64,000 nt of DNA, taken from assembly GCF_949628215.1 (NCBI RefSeq), contig NC_134311.1, positions 64,216,205 to 64,280,204 on the forward strand, written 5' to 3'. The stretch is from Phalacrocorax aristotelis. Lineage: Eukaryota; Chordata; Aves; Suliformes; Phalacrocoracidae. The position numbers were made by a program, and so were the translations under genes. Of this stretch, positions 40,331 through 52,104 are shown piece after piece. Position 1 is the first letter of the stretch; the number at the start of each line of letters is the position of its first letter. The notes beneath the pieces were generated by a model. That model saw only the letters and a list, made by a program, of their open reading frames with translations. It did not search any database and was not told the DNA's origin.

Positions 40331-41225
40331 TTGATAGATTACTTCAGTGTGAGTTCCACCATGTGTATTGATGGAAGTATACAATCCACATTTGTTATTA
40401 ACCTCTTATCACCTCAATAATTGTTATTAGTGGAGAAGTCTGTTCTCATGCAATTATTTATAAAGACAGCTGTGTGATTCTGGATGGATATTCAACCAGA
40501 TGGGAGAAAAATCTAGTATCCCTGCGTGAACACTGGATGAAAATGGTAAAATGTAAAGCTATAGATGGCCAGAACCGCTTCCCAAACCTGCTTAAACAGA
40601 TGAGTTCACTGTCTTTGTCTTGCGACTTTCTACAACAATTGTCAAAATGTTTTGGGTCAGATGTAGAATGCACATTTTGATATCTTTATATTTTCTGTGA
40701 AAGACAACGCTTACTTTTCAGTATCTTCTGGTTGGCCATGGATTATAGACAGTAACACAGACATAAGACAGTTGCTCTGCTTTGCCTATCAGGGACAGGG
40801 GAACCTACCTCAGCAATTTGCCAAGCAAATTTCCATTGTTTCATACAGTTAACATCAACTGTGGAAAAAAAATTAATCATAATTCAGATATATAAAATAG
40901 ACTCAGATTTCCATTCATGTCATGTCTGCTAGTAGCTGGTAATTTCATTTCTATGTGTTTTCCCCTCTACTGTTATATTTTACAAATGTACCTTCTCAAG
41001 CCCTTTTCTAAATACAGCTATGGGGATGGGGTAGGGAATCCTTCTAAATTTCCCTTTTTCACTCAGGAACTTCTCACCCTAAAAAGTACAGTAAAGTAAA
41101 TTGTTCAACACACAAAAACTAATGAAAAGGTAATGTCCCATCAATTGTCTGTCTTTCTAGTTTGCTGCCAATTCCTCTCATACTTTGTTAAATTGCCTTG
41201 CTCTTTAAAGCCAAGACTGCATCTT

Positions 41226-41249
41226 CATATATATATATATACACACACA
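41226..41249. repeat. Alternating (AT)n(AC)n microsatellite
   Basis: A perfect alternation of pyrimidine and purine over 24 bases, TA repeats passing into CA repeats. Such tracts are typical length-polymorphic microsatellites. Confidence 0.85.
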
Positions 41250-41727
41250 GAACACCATTAGGAAACTAGTGTAAAGGAAGCTAAACATTTGTGTGCAGCT
41301 ACTTATCTGTAAATGCATTGGCTAAATGTCCAGTTTAATGGAGACCTTAATTTATAGATACTGTTCAAGCACATTCCTCTATAGATCAGAAGAAAAAGGA
41401 TATTGGAAATGAAGACTTAAAGATTCCAGGTTTTCCTTCCATTCATCATTTTTCTTCTATTGAATGCTGGCTTTCTAGCATTTTCTTAAAGCAAGTTTCC
41501 CTTCTTTAAATACAAAGCATAAACACAAAATGTAGCAGTGACTTAATTCATGTTTAATATAAGGCATGTAAATAAGTGCAATGGTCACTCTTAATGGAAG
41601 AATATTTCTATGTGTGAAAACAAAACATGGCAGGCTTTTTTAAAAAAAGAATATTGATACCACCTGCAATCACCCATAAACCAGATAATCTGGTCTTGCT
41701 TCTTAAGGATGCTGCTATGTAGATTGA

Positions 41728-41819
41728 AGATGTCCCTGCTCATTGGAGAGGTGTTGGACTAGATGACCTTCAAAGGTGCCTTCCAACCTTAGCTATTCTA
41801 TGATTCTATTATTCTATAG
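41728..41819 (+). mobile_element. CR1 LINE, 5'-truncated 3' end
   Basis: The block 'ttggactagatgacctt' (41754-41770) and 'ccttccaacctt' (41779-41790), followed by an imperfect octamer tail built on ATTCTATG (41795-41819), is the diagnostic 3' terminus of avian CR1 elements. Only the last 90 or so bases of the 3' UTR remain, as is usual for CR1 because of incomplete reverse transcription. The tail keeps about three units, so the insertion is moderately old. Confidence 0.92.
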
Positions 41820-42179
41820 ACCTAACTGGAATGAAATAAACGGGAAGGATTTAATGTGCTCAAGAATCTTTGACCTTTGTTCATTATTTGAAAAAGCTTT
41901 CTTCAAGGTAAGAAGCAACAGATTTATTCAGAGGAATTTCTCTATTTATTGAAAAATTGATAAATTTCAAAGACACCTTTTATTATTTTTAGTTTTGACA
42001 CTAGTCATTTTTTATATTTTTAAAAAAATCTATTAAATATAAGAAATAACTGAATGTTCAACGTTCCGTTTTATGTTATGGCACTGTAATCTGCTTCTTT
42101 AGAAAAAAGAAATAGAAACAGCATAAATGTAGCTATTTTCCACAAGATATTCAGACCAGATCTTTCAGAAATGTTGAAA

Positions 42180-42445
42180 ACCTTCTGAGTGTCAGTCCTG
42201 CTTTTAAGTGTATTGACTGCATCCCAAGCTCAGGGTTATTCATAGATTTGCTGAAAGTGTACTTTCTCTCCTCCTCCCGGTCATTGATAAAGGTATTAAA
42301 GTGGCTAGGTGATAGAATAAGTCCTGAGGCACTCCACTGTGGCTGGCCACCATGGAGAGTAGATACTGTTAACCCCTGCCCTGGAGCTTGATGAACCAGT
42401 CAGTTATTCACGCGTCAAGTAGTCTACCTGACTGAACGCAAGTTT
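42180..42445 (-). mobile_element. CR1 LINE ORF2 (reverse transcriptase) remnant
   Basis: Translated on the minus strand, the segment gives in order an LTG-type piece from the 'NWLTGR' region (around 42390-42410), then SGVPQ (around 42330-42345) from the GVPQGS motif. After a frame shift come the equivalent of 'FNIFINDLD' (42280-42300) and the DNA block corresponding to 'agcaaatttgctgatgacaccaagctg' (42225-42255), which normally encodes the FADDT catalytic motif. Here the FADDT codons are altered and interrupted by stops, so no functional polymerase can be encoded. The fragment lies in the opposite orientation to the CR1 3' end 360 bases to its left, so it is a separate insertion. Divergence is high. 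Confidence 0.78.
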
Positions 42446-42648
42446 TATTAAGAATCACGCTAAGACAAAGTGACTCCTGGAGCAACAGAATAGATATGTA
42501 TATTAAACAGGCAGGTTAATATACTTGGACTGAGCTTGGACGGAACCGCATACAATTCCTAATTCCTGTCTCCATTAAGAGGCAGGTTCTTGCCTTCATT
42601 ATTCTCACAATTCAGTAATTTTAAGCAATATCCTGCATTGTAAAGGAA

Positions 42649-42702
42649 TATGTATATAAATGATATATAATATATACTGCAATAAATATATATATATTAT
42701 AA
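42649..42702. repeat. TA-rich low-complexity microsatellite
   Basis: Interrupted TA repeats over about 50 bases, including a pure block at about 42686-42698. Simple sequence, no other feature. Confidence 0.7.
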
Positions 42703-42704
42703 TC

Positions 42705-45700
42705 TCTTTCATTCACTTCCAAATCTTGGCTTTGACTTTTCCTTCTATCAGAAACCCCCTTCCCCACATGTCTTTCACGATGATCCCAACATCTGTACTG
42801 GAAGTCTTTTCCTTTTCCTAAATGCCCTAAGTGTACCCATGGAGTTGTGATTAATCTCTTTATTTTGGAGTAAATATCTACTTAACAGTTTTTTTCATAT
42901 CTTGATGCAAATAATGGCAAAATTCCTACCACAAGTACTGTGATGAATTCCAGGTGACCTGTGCGTAGGTCTGGATCTGTGTTTGGACATGAAGGTAATG
43001 ATAATAAAGACAAGTTAAATGTTCTGTTTGCTAAGTGAGCTTAAATTTTGACTTTAGAAAGACTGCTGCTAGGCCTAGCTTGGTGGCTTAGTTAGTATTT
43101 AGCTTCTGCTATGAGTCAGAAAACACAGGATGAATAGGCAATCTCTGTTCATTACGCATTTGTGCTGGTAAGAGAAAAGCTGTTAATTAGTGAAAACTCC
43201 ACAGGAAGGTACTGTTTCACTAGGCTGTAGGACTGACTCTAGGACTGTCTGAAAGCAAATACAGTACCTGGTCAGTTATATACCTTCCATGGGATGAAAC
43301 CCTGGGGAGAGCTTGTAATTGTCTTTCTCTCCTGCTGTTCCCCCACACCAAGTATTTTGGGAGCACTAGAAGGACAATCTCTCTCTAGGCAGGCTGGTGG
43401 CAAGAGAAAGTCTCTATTTTTTAATGAAATTCCTATTGCTTAATGAATACTTGGAAAGAAGAGTAGTTCCTAAAGGTGTGGCATTTAGATCAGCTGCCTC
43501 ACAAGTGGCTAATATCATGTACTCCACTTGGGGAAAAAACCCGAAAGCATCAAGGTTTCTGCTTTCCAGTATCTGTTCCTGGAAGGGGAAACTACTCTTG
43601 GAGCCATGTTCCCAGGTTTTGCTGAACAGCTCTCAAAGGAAATTAGGGCTATGTTTAAAGGACAAACTGAGACTGTGTAGTCACTGACACACAAACATGC
43701 ATACATGCATGCAGAATTACATAAATATAGTAGAGTAGAAGTATATTAATAATTGCAGGAAATAAAATCAAATGCTTGGTGGCAAAAATAAAGCAAGTTT
43801 TTTCTGATTTGTTTTCTGAAGCAGTGCTCTTTTTTGTTGAGGAAAAACCAGGACCTGCTCCCCCCACTCCCAGTCATAGCAGGGATCTCTCCAGCTTGCC
43901 ATCACCCACAGTCCTGTGACCTCTCATTGACAAATCTGCAGAGCTTTTAATTCACTGTGAATGGGGGGAGATGCTATTGCTAGAACCCAAATTTCTCATG
44001 AAAGAAACTTTCCACACACCGAAGCAGATGGGTGTGAGCAGTCTGCTGTGCAAAACTAACCACAGCTACTTCAGACATTTTATGTAAAAAGCACTTTGCA
44101 AAAAAACTATAAAGTTTAAGTAATCTGATTTTGAACTGAAATCTGTATTAATGTATGGTGAAAATTATAATATATAAATACTCTTTTACAAACACAAACA
44201 GTAATCTTTTAATCTACTAATTTTCCCTATCACTAGAGAAGAGTGATTTTGATATGTGATCTTAAAGCAAATCAGTGTAATGTTAAATCAAAACAGACAT
44301 AGCTAAGATTCCCTCTCCATGTCTTCCATTTTCTTGTCTTACTTTCTGAGAAGTATGTTCATCTTCTAGGTTATTCATGATACCAAAATGTAATTGAGAG
44401 AAATTATTATATACAACAAATTAAAACATATCAGCTGTGCTTATCTGCTTTACGGGCATCTATTCATGAGTGTGTGTACACAGAAAAAAACGTTGGCATG
44501 TTAAGACTTGGTACTACTTAACTAAAATCAAGCTGGCTTGAGGGAAACAGGTTCTAGTCCTCAGATGAACATAACCTGTGTAAATAGGAAGAAAGTGGCA
44601 GTTTCAAGGATTTTAAATATTGGTTCCATTTGACTGGAGTGGGGTTCTGCTTCTGGCAGGTTTGTCTGTAAGCTCTGTGTGGAAACAAGTAAATGCTTTT
44701 TGAACTTTGCAGTACTGGTAAATATTCATGTTAAAGCAGATGAAATTTTCTGAAGACATACTTCAGAAAATCAGTTCCAACAGTTTGCTTTATAGAGATT
44801 TAAATATAAATAAACGCACACTAAAAAAGTTGCCACTTCTATAAGCAAAATGATGCCCATACCTAATTATGTCTTGTGCTTTAAGAATACGCAGCTGGTT
44901 TTGATAATATTTTTCAGTATTATAGGGGTAGTAGTATATAACAAGAATAACTTTCTAGCAGCAGATTCAGTAGAACTGGTGGCATTTGCTTAATTAAACC
45001 TTCAGACCGTATATGGACTAGTGAGATAAAGAGTATCTGATGGCATCCAGGGAGCTGGAATGCAAACACCTGTGTTTCCAAACTCTTAAGAGAAGTTTGC
45101 AATCTGCTGTTGGCCTTGGCCAGGTGACACTCTCCCAAACAAGGTACAGGCTGGGTTACTCCAGGAACCACTCTAAATATCTAAATATGGGCTGTATGTG
45201 ATCATCTTATTTTAGTGAATAGAAGGGCTAGCTAGCATAGACATGGGCTCTTCTGTGTCTAAAATATCCCTGTGTAAATGCAGACTATGTTCTGCTTCAG
45301 TTTACAAGTGAATTGCTCTTAAAGCAATAAAAAAATTAAAATTCTTTGAATAGAAAGCAAGTATCAAACTTTGCCAGTCTTCTCTCTGCTAAATCTCTTT
45401 GTCCATTGATTGCGTTGGCATTATGCGCTACAGACCTGTCACAGTGCGGTATTCCAGCAGACCAGCATGCTGGTGACATACTGTTGTCAAAGGATAAATT
45501 TTAAGCAAGTAAATATTCAGATTAAAAATACATAGAATGAAAACCTATTAAGAAAGCAAGGAGACATTGAGTTGTTCCCTCTGGCTAAAAAGATATAAAA
45601 AGCATCCAAGTTAGCAAGCTGTTGATTATGCCATGGGTGAATTACTTTCTCCCACTTTGAGACTATGGACTCCGTTGAACAGTACATTGGTTACTGTGAC

Positions 45701-47650
45701 AAACGACCAAAATGGATGCCAGATTACACAGTCTAATAGTTTACACATTTCTGAATGCAGGGGAGAAACTTCATTCCAGACGGGTTCCCAGCTAGTTCTG
45801 GTTTTGCATTTTAAATGAAACAGATCAAAAGGCAAAAGAAACTTTGAAGTGCAATGGCATTCGTGTTGCGACATATTTGCTGTGATTATGAAGATAAGTT
45901 ATGTCTCATTGCTCTGCAAGAGCTGTGTTGCTTGTCCAGTATGAAAAAGCTTGCATTGCTGACATCCAGCTTGCCTTCCTCTGATCTCCTGAGCTATGAC
46001 TTGCTACAATCAGAATATATAAATATACATAAAAAATCAAAAATATAAAAATGTACATGCATACAAGTATTTTCTACTTACTCCAGCTTCACCTTTTGAT
46101 CCATTTCGCTAACCAAAATTCTGGTTTCTGTGAGTTTTCCCTGTTAGGAGATAAAGTTGCAGTAGCTAGCTTTTTCTTTGATGAGATGCTTGTGAAGACA
46201 CTCGCGGCACACTGGAGAAACAAAGCACAAAGCTAATTAATATCTGCTTCTGAAGGAACATTCTGTGCAAAAATCTCTTTTCTCTTTTAACAAGTGTTCT
46301 TTAGAGGCACGTCCTACCTGGGAATGTGCCTAATGTTTTTCACTGCCTTTGTCATTTTCTCCACAATATAGTTTGGACATGCAAGCCATTGCTGAACCAT
46401 AGCCAATAGGAAATGGTGAACTTCCACAAGCTCTTGTTTTGGGCAACAGGATGTTCCTTTGTTTCCTAAAAGGGTGTAATTCATCGACCAGATGAAAAGC
46501 TGTGCTGATGCACCTCGCTCTTTCCAGAGGTGCTTTGTGCAATCTGTAGCAATATCACCTTGAGAGGGGACAGAAAAAAAAGTAAACAGGAAACAAATGA
46601 AACTTGATGTCCCGTGGTTTCTGTGGCTTTGGGTTAAGCTTCTATGTGGGTTTTCTGCTGTCTGTTAAGGGTGCCGTTTCTGCAGAAGGAGTGTGCCTCT
46701 AACAAACATTATAAAACTCTAATACCTCGATCTGTGTCTAATAAAATTTTAGGCAGCCAAGCAATATCTCAAGTAAACATGTCTTGATTTGTGAGGAAAC
46801 CCTACTTGAAACAAATGAGATTAAAAATGCCCTGTCAAGTGATAAATATTCAAATAATCTCCTTTTAGCGTTGCCTTTAAGAATATTTGAACAGATATCT
46901 GCCAGCATATCTGATAGTGATAAAAATGCAGCACTATAAAAAAAAGTACATCGTCTTCAAGAAACGACAATTGCCTACAAGAGGAGTCAGACTTGCTCTG
47001 GTTCACTGGAGGGGAAAAAAAAGGCAGAGAAACATCATCAAGCTTGTTAACGTCTTTCCATAAGAAACACTAAAAATGCTTTTGCTTTTGCCCTTGTCCC
47101 CTCTGTGGAATTGTGCACTGTTCATGTACACCACTGAGGAAAAATATGTTAACGTAAAGAGGGCTGGTGAATCACAAAGGGGAATTCTTTATGTAGCTTG
47201 TTTCCATATGAAAGTAGCAACATTTGTGCATAAATGGCTTGCAGCATTTTTTATGAATTGGGTCCTAAGTGCTCATGATTGTCCTTGGTATTCAGTTTTC
47301 AGTCATTAGGTAGCATTGAAACAACAGGAGGAAAAAAAGGAAACATTTTGTACCTGTGGTACTCACTTGGACAACACAGTTTTAGTAAAATAGCTACACT
47401 CTTTTTCCTTTTTGTTATAAATTATGCAGGGACGAAACGATGTGTGAATGAATGAAAAGGCAAATAATATATTTCTGAAACATTAATAGTCAGTGCCATA
47501 CTCCAGATAAGGGGGAAAAAATTGTTAAGCTGATTTTTCTATCTGATTTAAATTCAGTATCCCATCTTCACTAATCTGGCTGCTGCCTTGACAGAATCAG
47601 GTTGTGTATGGAAAAAGAGACGATGTTTCTCTCATCTCCAGGTTAATAGT
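42705..47650. other. Unique DNA, no gene seen
   Basis: No exon or interspersed repeat recognised. Frames at 43397-43687 (96 codons), 44920-45171 and 45626-45874 have overlapping frames on the other strand or no family features. The sequence at 46200-47000 is of mixed composition and could be conserved, but no motif cluster is compelling. Confidence 0.5.
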
Positions 47651-47651
47651 G

Positions 47652-47669
47652 CTTTTCTCTCTTTCTCTC

Positions 47670-47712
<43 letters not shown>

Positions 47713-47908
47713 TTCTCTCTTTCTCTCTTTCTCTCTCTCTTCCTTTCTCTCTATCTCTTTCTCTCTCTCTCTCTCTCTTTCTCCTCCTTTCTCTCTATCT
47801 CTCTCCCTTTCTCCCTCTCTCATTCCTCCCTCCCTCCCTCCCTTCCTTCCTCCATTCCTTCCTCCATTCCTTCTCACCTTCTCTCCTTCCTTTTCTCTTT
47901 CTCTCTCA
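47652..47908. repeat. Long polypyrimidine (CT/CTTT/CCTT) microsatellite
   Basis: The plus strand is almost purely C and T for about 257 bases, and uninterrupted for the first 101 bases (47652-47752). The unit drifts from TCTCTTTC and CT repeats on the left to CCCT/CCTT repeats on the right (47825-47895). The minus strand is homopurine. It creates long artificial frames in several readings: S/L/F-rich on the plus strand and R/E/K-rich on the minus strand. These should not be annotated as genes. Mirror-symmetric homopurine-homopyrimidine DNA of this length can form triplex (H-DNA) structures and is prone to length change. Confidence 0.97.
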
Positions 47909-47909
47909 T

Positions 47910-50605
47910 CAGTCTTGGTTTTTATTTCCTTTAATTTTTCTAATTTTCCTTTCTGCTTTGTTAAAAGGAACATAGCGAAAATAGAAATGAATCACTTATA
48001 TTTCTAAACTATGCTTGGTACCTACTGCAAGCCTGTGGAATCATAGCAGTTAATGATCAAACATTATCTTTAGCATTAAACTAGACTCTTCAGGTAGAGG
48101 TAGCTAGATATCTCTGGTTGTTATAGCAGGACAAATTTGTCTCTAATGGAGGCAGTGGTTCCTACTGAATCATTAATATTAAAATGTGAAGTTTCTCTGG
48201 GGGACATGCATCCAAGTACTGATAATGGTAATCTGATCTTAACTAAGAACATGCGATGAGATCAAAGATAGCATCACTTACTTGTGTATTTGTGTAACAG
48301 CCAACACTCCTTGAGGTTTGAGCATTCAATAAACGGGTGTTAGTAGCATCCCACAAGAAGAGGAGTTTTTTGAAGAATGTGCTTACAAAAAAGAGGTGCC
48401 TATAGTAAATGTTTTTTAGGTTGAAGGAAAAAAATTATGGTGAAAGCTATCACTAGCAGATACAAGTACTAAAAATCTTAAACTTTAAGCAGTTGCCTTC
48501 AGATTTACATTGTATCCTAGACTGAGGTTAATCCAGTGGTTAAAGACTACCTGTGTAATGATCCTTGCCTATAAACTTTCAAATTAATATAAGGAATAAA
48601 TTTCTGACTTGTTTTTAGTGGCAGAAGTCACAGATTGTCATATGTGTGTCCCTCGGCCTGTTGCCAGCATGTCTAGTACTGAGAGTGAACCTGACTGGTA
48701 GGTAATATAGTTGGCTTTGTAATCAAACTGAACAAAAGAAATCCTGTCCCACAGCTAACCATCCTCCTGAGTGTATGAGAACAAGAAGGATATTTCAAGG
48801 TTGTTTCTTTTTCTTTGCCTTACTTTCTCTCCCAGTCCAGACAACTTACTAGCAGTCCATCAATAAGAGATTCTCCAGCAGGTTTGGGAGACCATCACAT
48901 GTAAAATCAAACAATCAGCCTCATGTTCTGGGCTTCCAGCCCAGGTGTGATAGTGGGGCTTAGAGCAGATTAATGTTTCCTTGGTTATCTCAGGGGGCTG
49001 TGCAGCATTGTACCCTCTACCTTTCCATGTGGCATTACCAGTAACCCCTGTTTGGAGCTGGGCTGAGTAACTGGTGTTATTTAGCCTGATCTTGCTAACA
49101 AACCTGATCACTAAAGTGTTCTGAAACTCAGTGCCACAGGCTCCTGCTCCGAAACGGCTGCTTGGTGGAAGGGGAGGAGGACGTGGTGGCAAGCAAATGA
49201 CAGACACAACTGTAGATCAATGTGGTGATTGTATCAATTTCAGATTCTCTACTAACAATAGGTGTCTGATTGGACACCACTGACTTTATTGGGAAGTAGA
49301 TGGGATATAATACACCTTCCAGTGCATTAGTTGTTTCTGCTGATTGGATGAAGGATAAATTTCACATGGAGGACAGTTTGAGTCCCATCATTCTCACAAT
49401 TACGTTGAACACCAGCTAAAAGTGTCCTGTTGCTGCTGCACTTTACAGCAGCAAATTAGAAGGATTTTCCTAATGCATTTCCTCACCATAGTCTGTGCAG
49501 CATCACTCTTCAATAAACTGAGATCTGGGTCAAAATGTCTTACTGTTCTTAATTTCAATAATTCCATTTAAAGGGTAATTACTTTCTCCAGAAAAGGAAA
49601 CAGACAATAGAAAGAATAAACAGAACAGTGGGACTCATGGAAATGGAACAAATAAATTGAATGTTAAGACGATTTTATTACAGTAAATCTTGATTTATTC
49701 CAAAAGACAGAAATGTAAAGTATGTAGTGAAAATAGCCATAAAACAAATCATCACCCTCTTAATCCCATAACCCTACCCCACATATGAATTTTAACAGCA
49801 CTAGACTATCTGACCACCTCCCTTTGTTTGAACCACTGACCTAACTCTATGCAGAAACTAACGGGTGAGATTTTTCATTACTGTTTTGAAGATTCAGCTC
49901 TGTAAAATGTTGAAGTCCCTTCTAATGATCCAGTAAAGGAAAAGGATAGCGGCGGGGGGGGTGGAATCCCACAGTTTGCTGAAGAACATGTTATTTGTCT
50001 GCCACAGACTTAAAGCTTTGCAAGTTAGCACTGCTGGCTCAGGGCCAGACTGCATAGTAGCTTTTAGAGTCACACCCTAAGACCCCAGTTCATCAAGGTA
50101 CTTAAGCATTTGTCTGATGTTCAGTATATGAGGAATACAAGTTAAATTGGAGTTTAATTATGTGATTAACTCAATTTATTTAACATTCTGAAGCAGAGCA
50201 TATAAACAGACCATGTAAATAAAGGGCGGAAGAGTTACTTTCAAGAGTAATTCAATAGCTGTTAAATATTTTCTATATGGTTCATGAATTGTGTGGCCTG
50301 ATGTATTTACCTTTTAATTGTTCAAGACTATTGGGATTCTAAAAACAAACAACTGAGAACTAATCTGATCTAAGGAGCTTTCCAAGGAACATTTTTATCA
50401 TTTATCAAGCCCCCTTTGCTCTGTTAGACTTCACCAAATGACAAGGCTATTTTCAAGCCGTAAACCCCCATGCCCCATGCAGTTATGGCATGCAACCAAA
50501 GTAGTCTGGAGGAGAAAATGAAGTCATAATTAACAACAGCTGCTCACGCCTAGCTTTTCCAAATAAGATCCAAATATTTTTTTTCTTTCTTCCCCCCCAC
50601 CCCCA
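47910..50605. other. Unique DNA, no gene seen
   Basis: No recognisable exon. The minus frame at 48860-49207 (115 codons) lies in a GC-richer patch and has a low-complexity P/R stretch near its start, with no family similarity. A run of 8 G occurs at 49954-49961. The part from 50130 to 50560 is treated separately as possible regulatory DNA. Confidence 0.5.
50130..50560. promoter_or_regulatory. Candidate regulatory interval upstream of exon candidates
   Basis: Contains TAATTA at 50155-50160 and 50527-50532, and an E-box CAGCTG at 50537-50542, only a few bases after the second TAATTA. The interval is non-repetitive with mixed composition and lies directly upstream of the acceptor-like signal at 50610. 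The motifs are seen; function is inferred. Confidence 0.25.
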
Positions 50606-50610
50606 TCCAG

Positions 50611-50756
50611 AATCAACTGAGACCCTCATGATTTATCTTCAGGATAAAAAGAGGAAGCCTCACACAACTCTCTGGGGGTCTCTTTGTTGTCCAAGCCGCG
50701 CAGGAACCTCTCATCCCAGTCCATTTGATAGAGGTTTCACTGTTGTTTGCCTGTAA
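50611..50756 (+). other. Exon candidate with strong splice acceptor
   Basis: A very strong pyrimidine tract (50579-50608, including a run of seven C) ends in CAG at 50610. From 50613 a frame stays open for 47 codons to a TAA at 50754-50756, through a stretch with higher G+C than its flanks and an intact CCGCGC near 50696-50701. The predicted peptide is K/R/P-rich and unknown to me. No convincing donor was identified before the stop, so if real it would be a terminal or noncoding exon. A pyrimidine-rich microsatellite imitating an acceptor is the main alternative. Confidence 0.22.
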
Positions 50757-51599
50757 TATTCAGTGACTCAAACCAAAGCAAAATGGCAGTTATTTCCTTT
50801 ACTCACATATTGTTATTAGTTTGGTGCAAGGCTCTGTCATCAAAGCACATGGGGGTGTTCTGTCCTTTAGCACTAATATTAAAATATAGAATGGAACGAT
50901 CATGTTTTATTGGCTTAGCCTTTCCCTGCACTGCTTATAAAAACAGACAGTGCTTTAAAATGTCTCACTAATGCTCATTTTCCTGAGGGTGGAGTTGACC
51001 TCAAGTAGTTTACAACTTGGCTGTTAGTTAAGACTAATTAACTTTGACTTTGTTGTTAGAATAGCCTAATCTACAGTTTCATCTTAAAGAAGTCAAAGAA
51101 ATAGTACATTCAAACGAAACAATGGAAATAGTGAGTGTTTATATGTTGGCTACATAAGGAGGTCTTTCCTCTGCAGTCTTCATCTCCATCTTCCTAAAAA
51201 AGTTTGTGGATTCACACACTTTTACAATTCTTTTTAACCTGGTCCAGAACTCTTCAACAATGAAAAAAACTCTGTGTAACTTGCATGCCGTATCTGCTTG
51301 TTTCCAGTCCTTGTAAGCAATACAGCTTCATTTTTAAACAGCCTGACTCACATGAAATAGTTATTTTTCTTAAAATGGTATAGCTTTATGCTTCTAAAGA
51401 AAAAAGCATTGTGCTAAGGACTAAATTTGCAATACTTTTTAATTGTAGCATTAATCCTTGACATACTCTCTCTGTGAGGCTTTCCTTATAACATTATCAC
51501 TTCATAAGAGTAAGACAAACTTTATTTGTGGGAAGCATTACTCTAATTTAAGCTGGAGAGGTGGAGAATCTCATGTTTTAATTATGCTAAAATTAGAAA

Positions 51600-51960
51600 A
51601 GTAACCTTATCATACCACTTTTACAAAGAAATAATTTGCATTAGACAATAACTTTTGAGTAAACGCATGGCTTTAATAGCAAAAATAACATGGGCTGAGT
51701 TTGTTTAATAACCATGAAAGTGGTCTTAATGTAATGTTTGGCTTAAATATATCAATTAAATCAATACATTAAACATTACTTTAAGTTAAGTAAAAGTTAA
51801 ATAATCCAGTTTTAGAGAAGTAATGGCAGCAAAGTCTAAATTGCTCTCTTTAAAGCTTTGTTTTATTTGAATTTGCATCTTTACAATTAAAATAAAGTGG
51901 AAAACAATTTAAGAATTTATTGCCATGACATTAGTATTCAAAATTAATTCTTTCTCTTTT
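51600..51960. promoter_or_regulatory. A+T-rich interval with homeodomain-type repeats
   Basis: The interval is full of TTAAT/ATTAA combinations (for example 51755-51800) and includes an imperfect inverted layout of 'taatgtaatgttt' (51728-51740) and 'aaacatta' (51770-51777). It runs directly into the splice acceptor at 51967. It looks like the flank of a conserved exon or an enhancer, but A+T richness alone may account for it. Confidence 0.2.
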
Positions 51961-51967
51961 GTTGCAG

Positions 51968-52104
51968 TGAAAACCACAAAAAATGAAACTTCTAAGGTTC
52001 CGGGTCCCACAAAGACTTGGGGACAAGCTGACAAACATTGTGAAGTACAAAGAGTATCTTCACGGACCTTGAAACTGTCATGAGTAATGTCACATTTTAT
52101 TAAG
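51968..52104 (+). other. Exon candidate (acceptor, 37-codon open frame, weak donor)
   Basis: A near-ideal acceptor ('ttctttctcttttgttgcag', 51948-51967) precedes 137 bases that end in AAG followed by GTAACA at 52105. The donor is weak because +5 is C. One frame is open from the exon start (first full codon at 51970) to TGA at 52081-52083. It gives a 37-residue hydrophilic C-terminal-like peptide containing NETSKVPGPTKTWGQ. A second frame starting with ATG at 51983 encodes 29 residues. Base composition inside is more balanced than in the flanks. I do not recognise the peptide; this could be a coding or noncoding exon of an unseen gene, or chance. Confidence 0.33.

Larger units (their letters stand above)
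38460..41725. other. A+T-rich DNA; no gene seen outside the candidate enhancer
   Basis: No exon recognised. It may contain further decayed parts of the L2-like element near 38460-39000. The 39.8-40.3 kb interval is described separately. A short region at 40458-40680 is open on both strands (71 and 68 codons) without family similarity. Confidence 0.45.

Noticed and set aside
47588..48007. Long S/L/F-rich plus frames and an R/E/K-rich minus frame of 113-139 codons
   Set aside because: They are direct translations of the pyrimidine microsatellite at 47652-47908, with no non-repeat domain.
48860..49207. 115-codon minus frame
   Set aside because: No recognisable domain, no conserved-looking start context, and GC-richer composition alone lengthens frames here.
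49430..49454. Perfect 9-bp stem with 7-base loop (TTGCTGCTG/CAGCAGCAA)
   Set aside because: The stem does not extend as a microRNA precursor would, and a few such stems are expected by chance in 64 kb.
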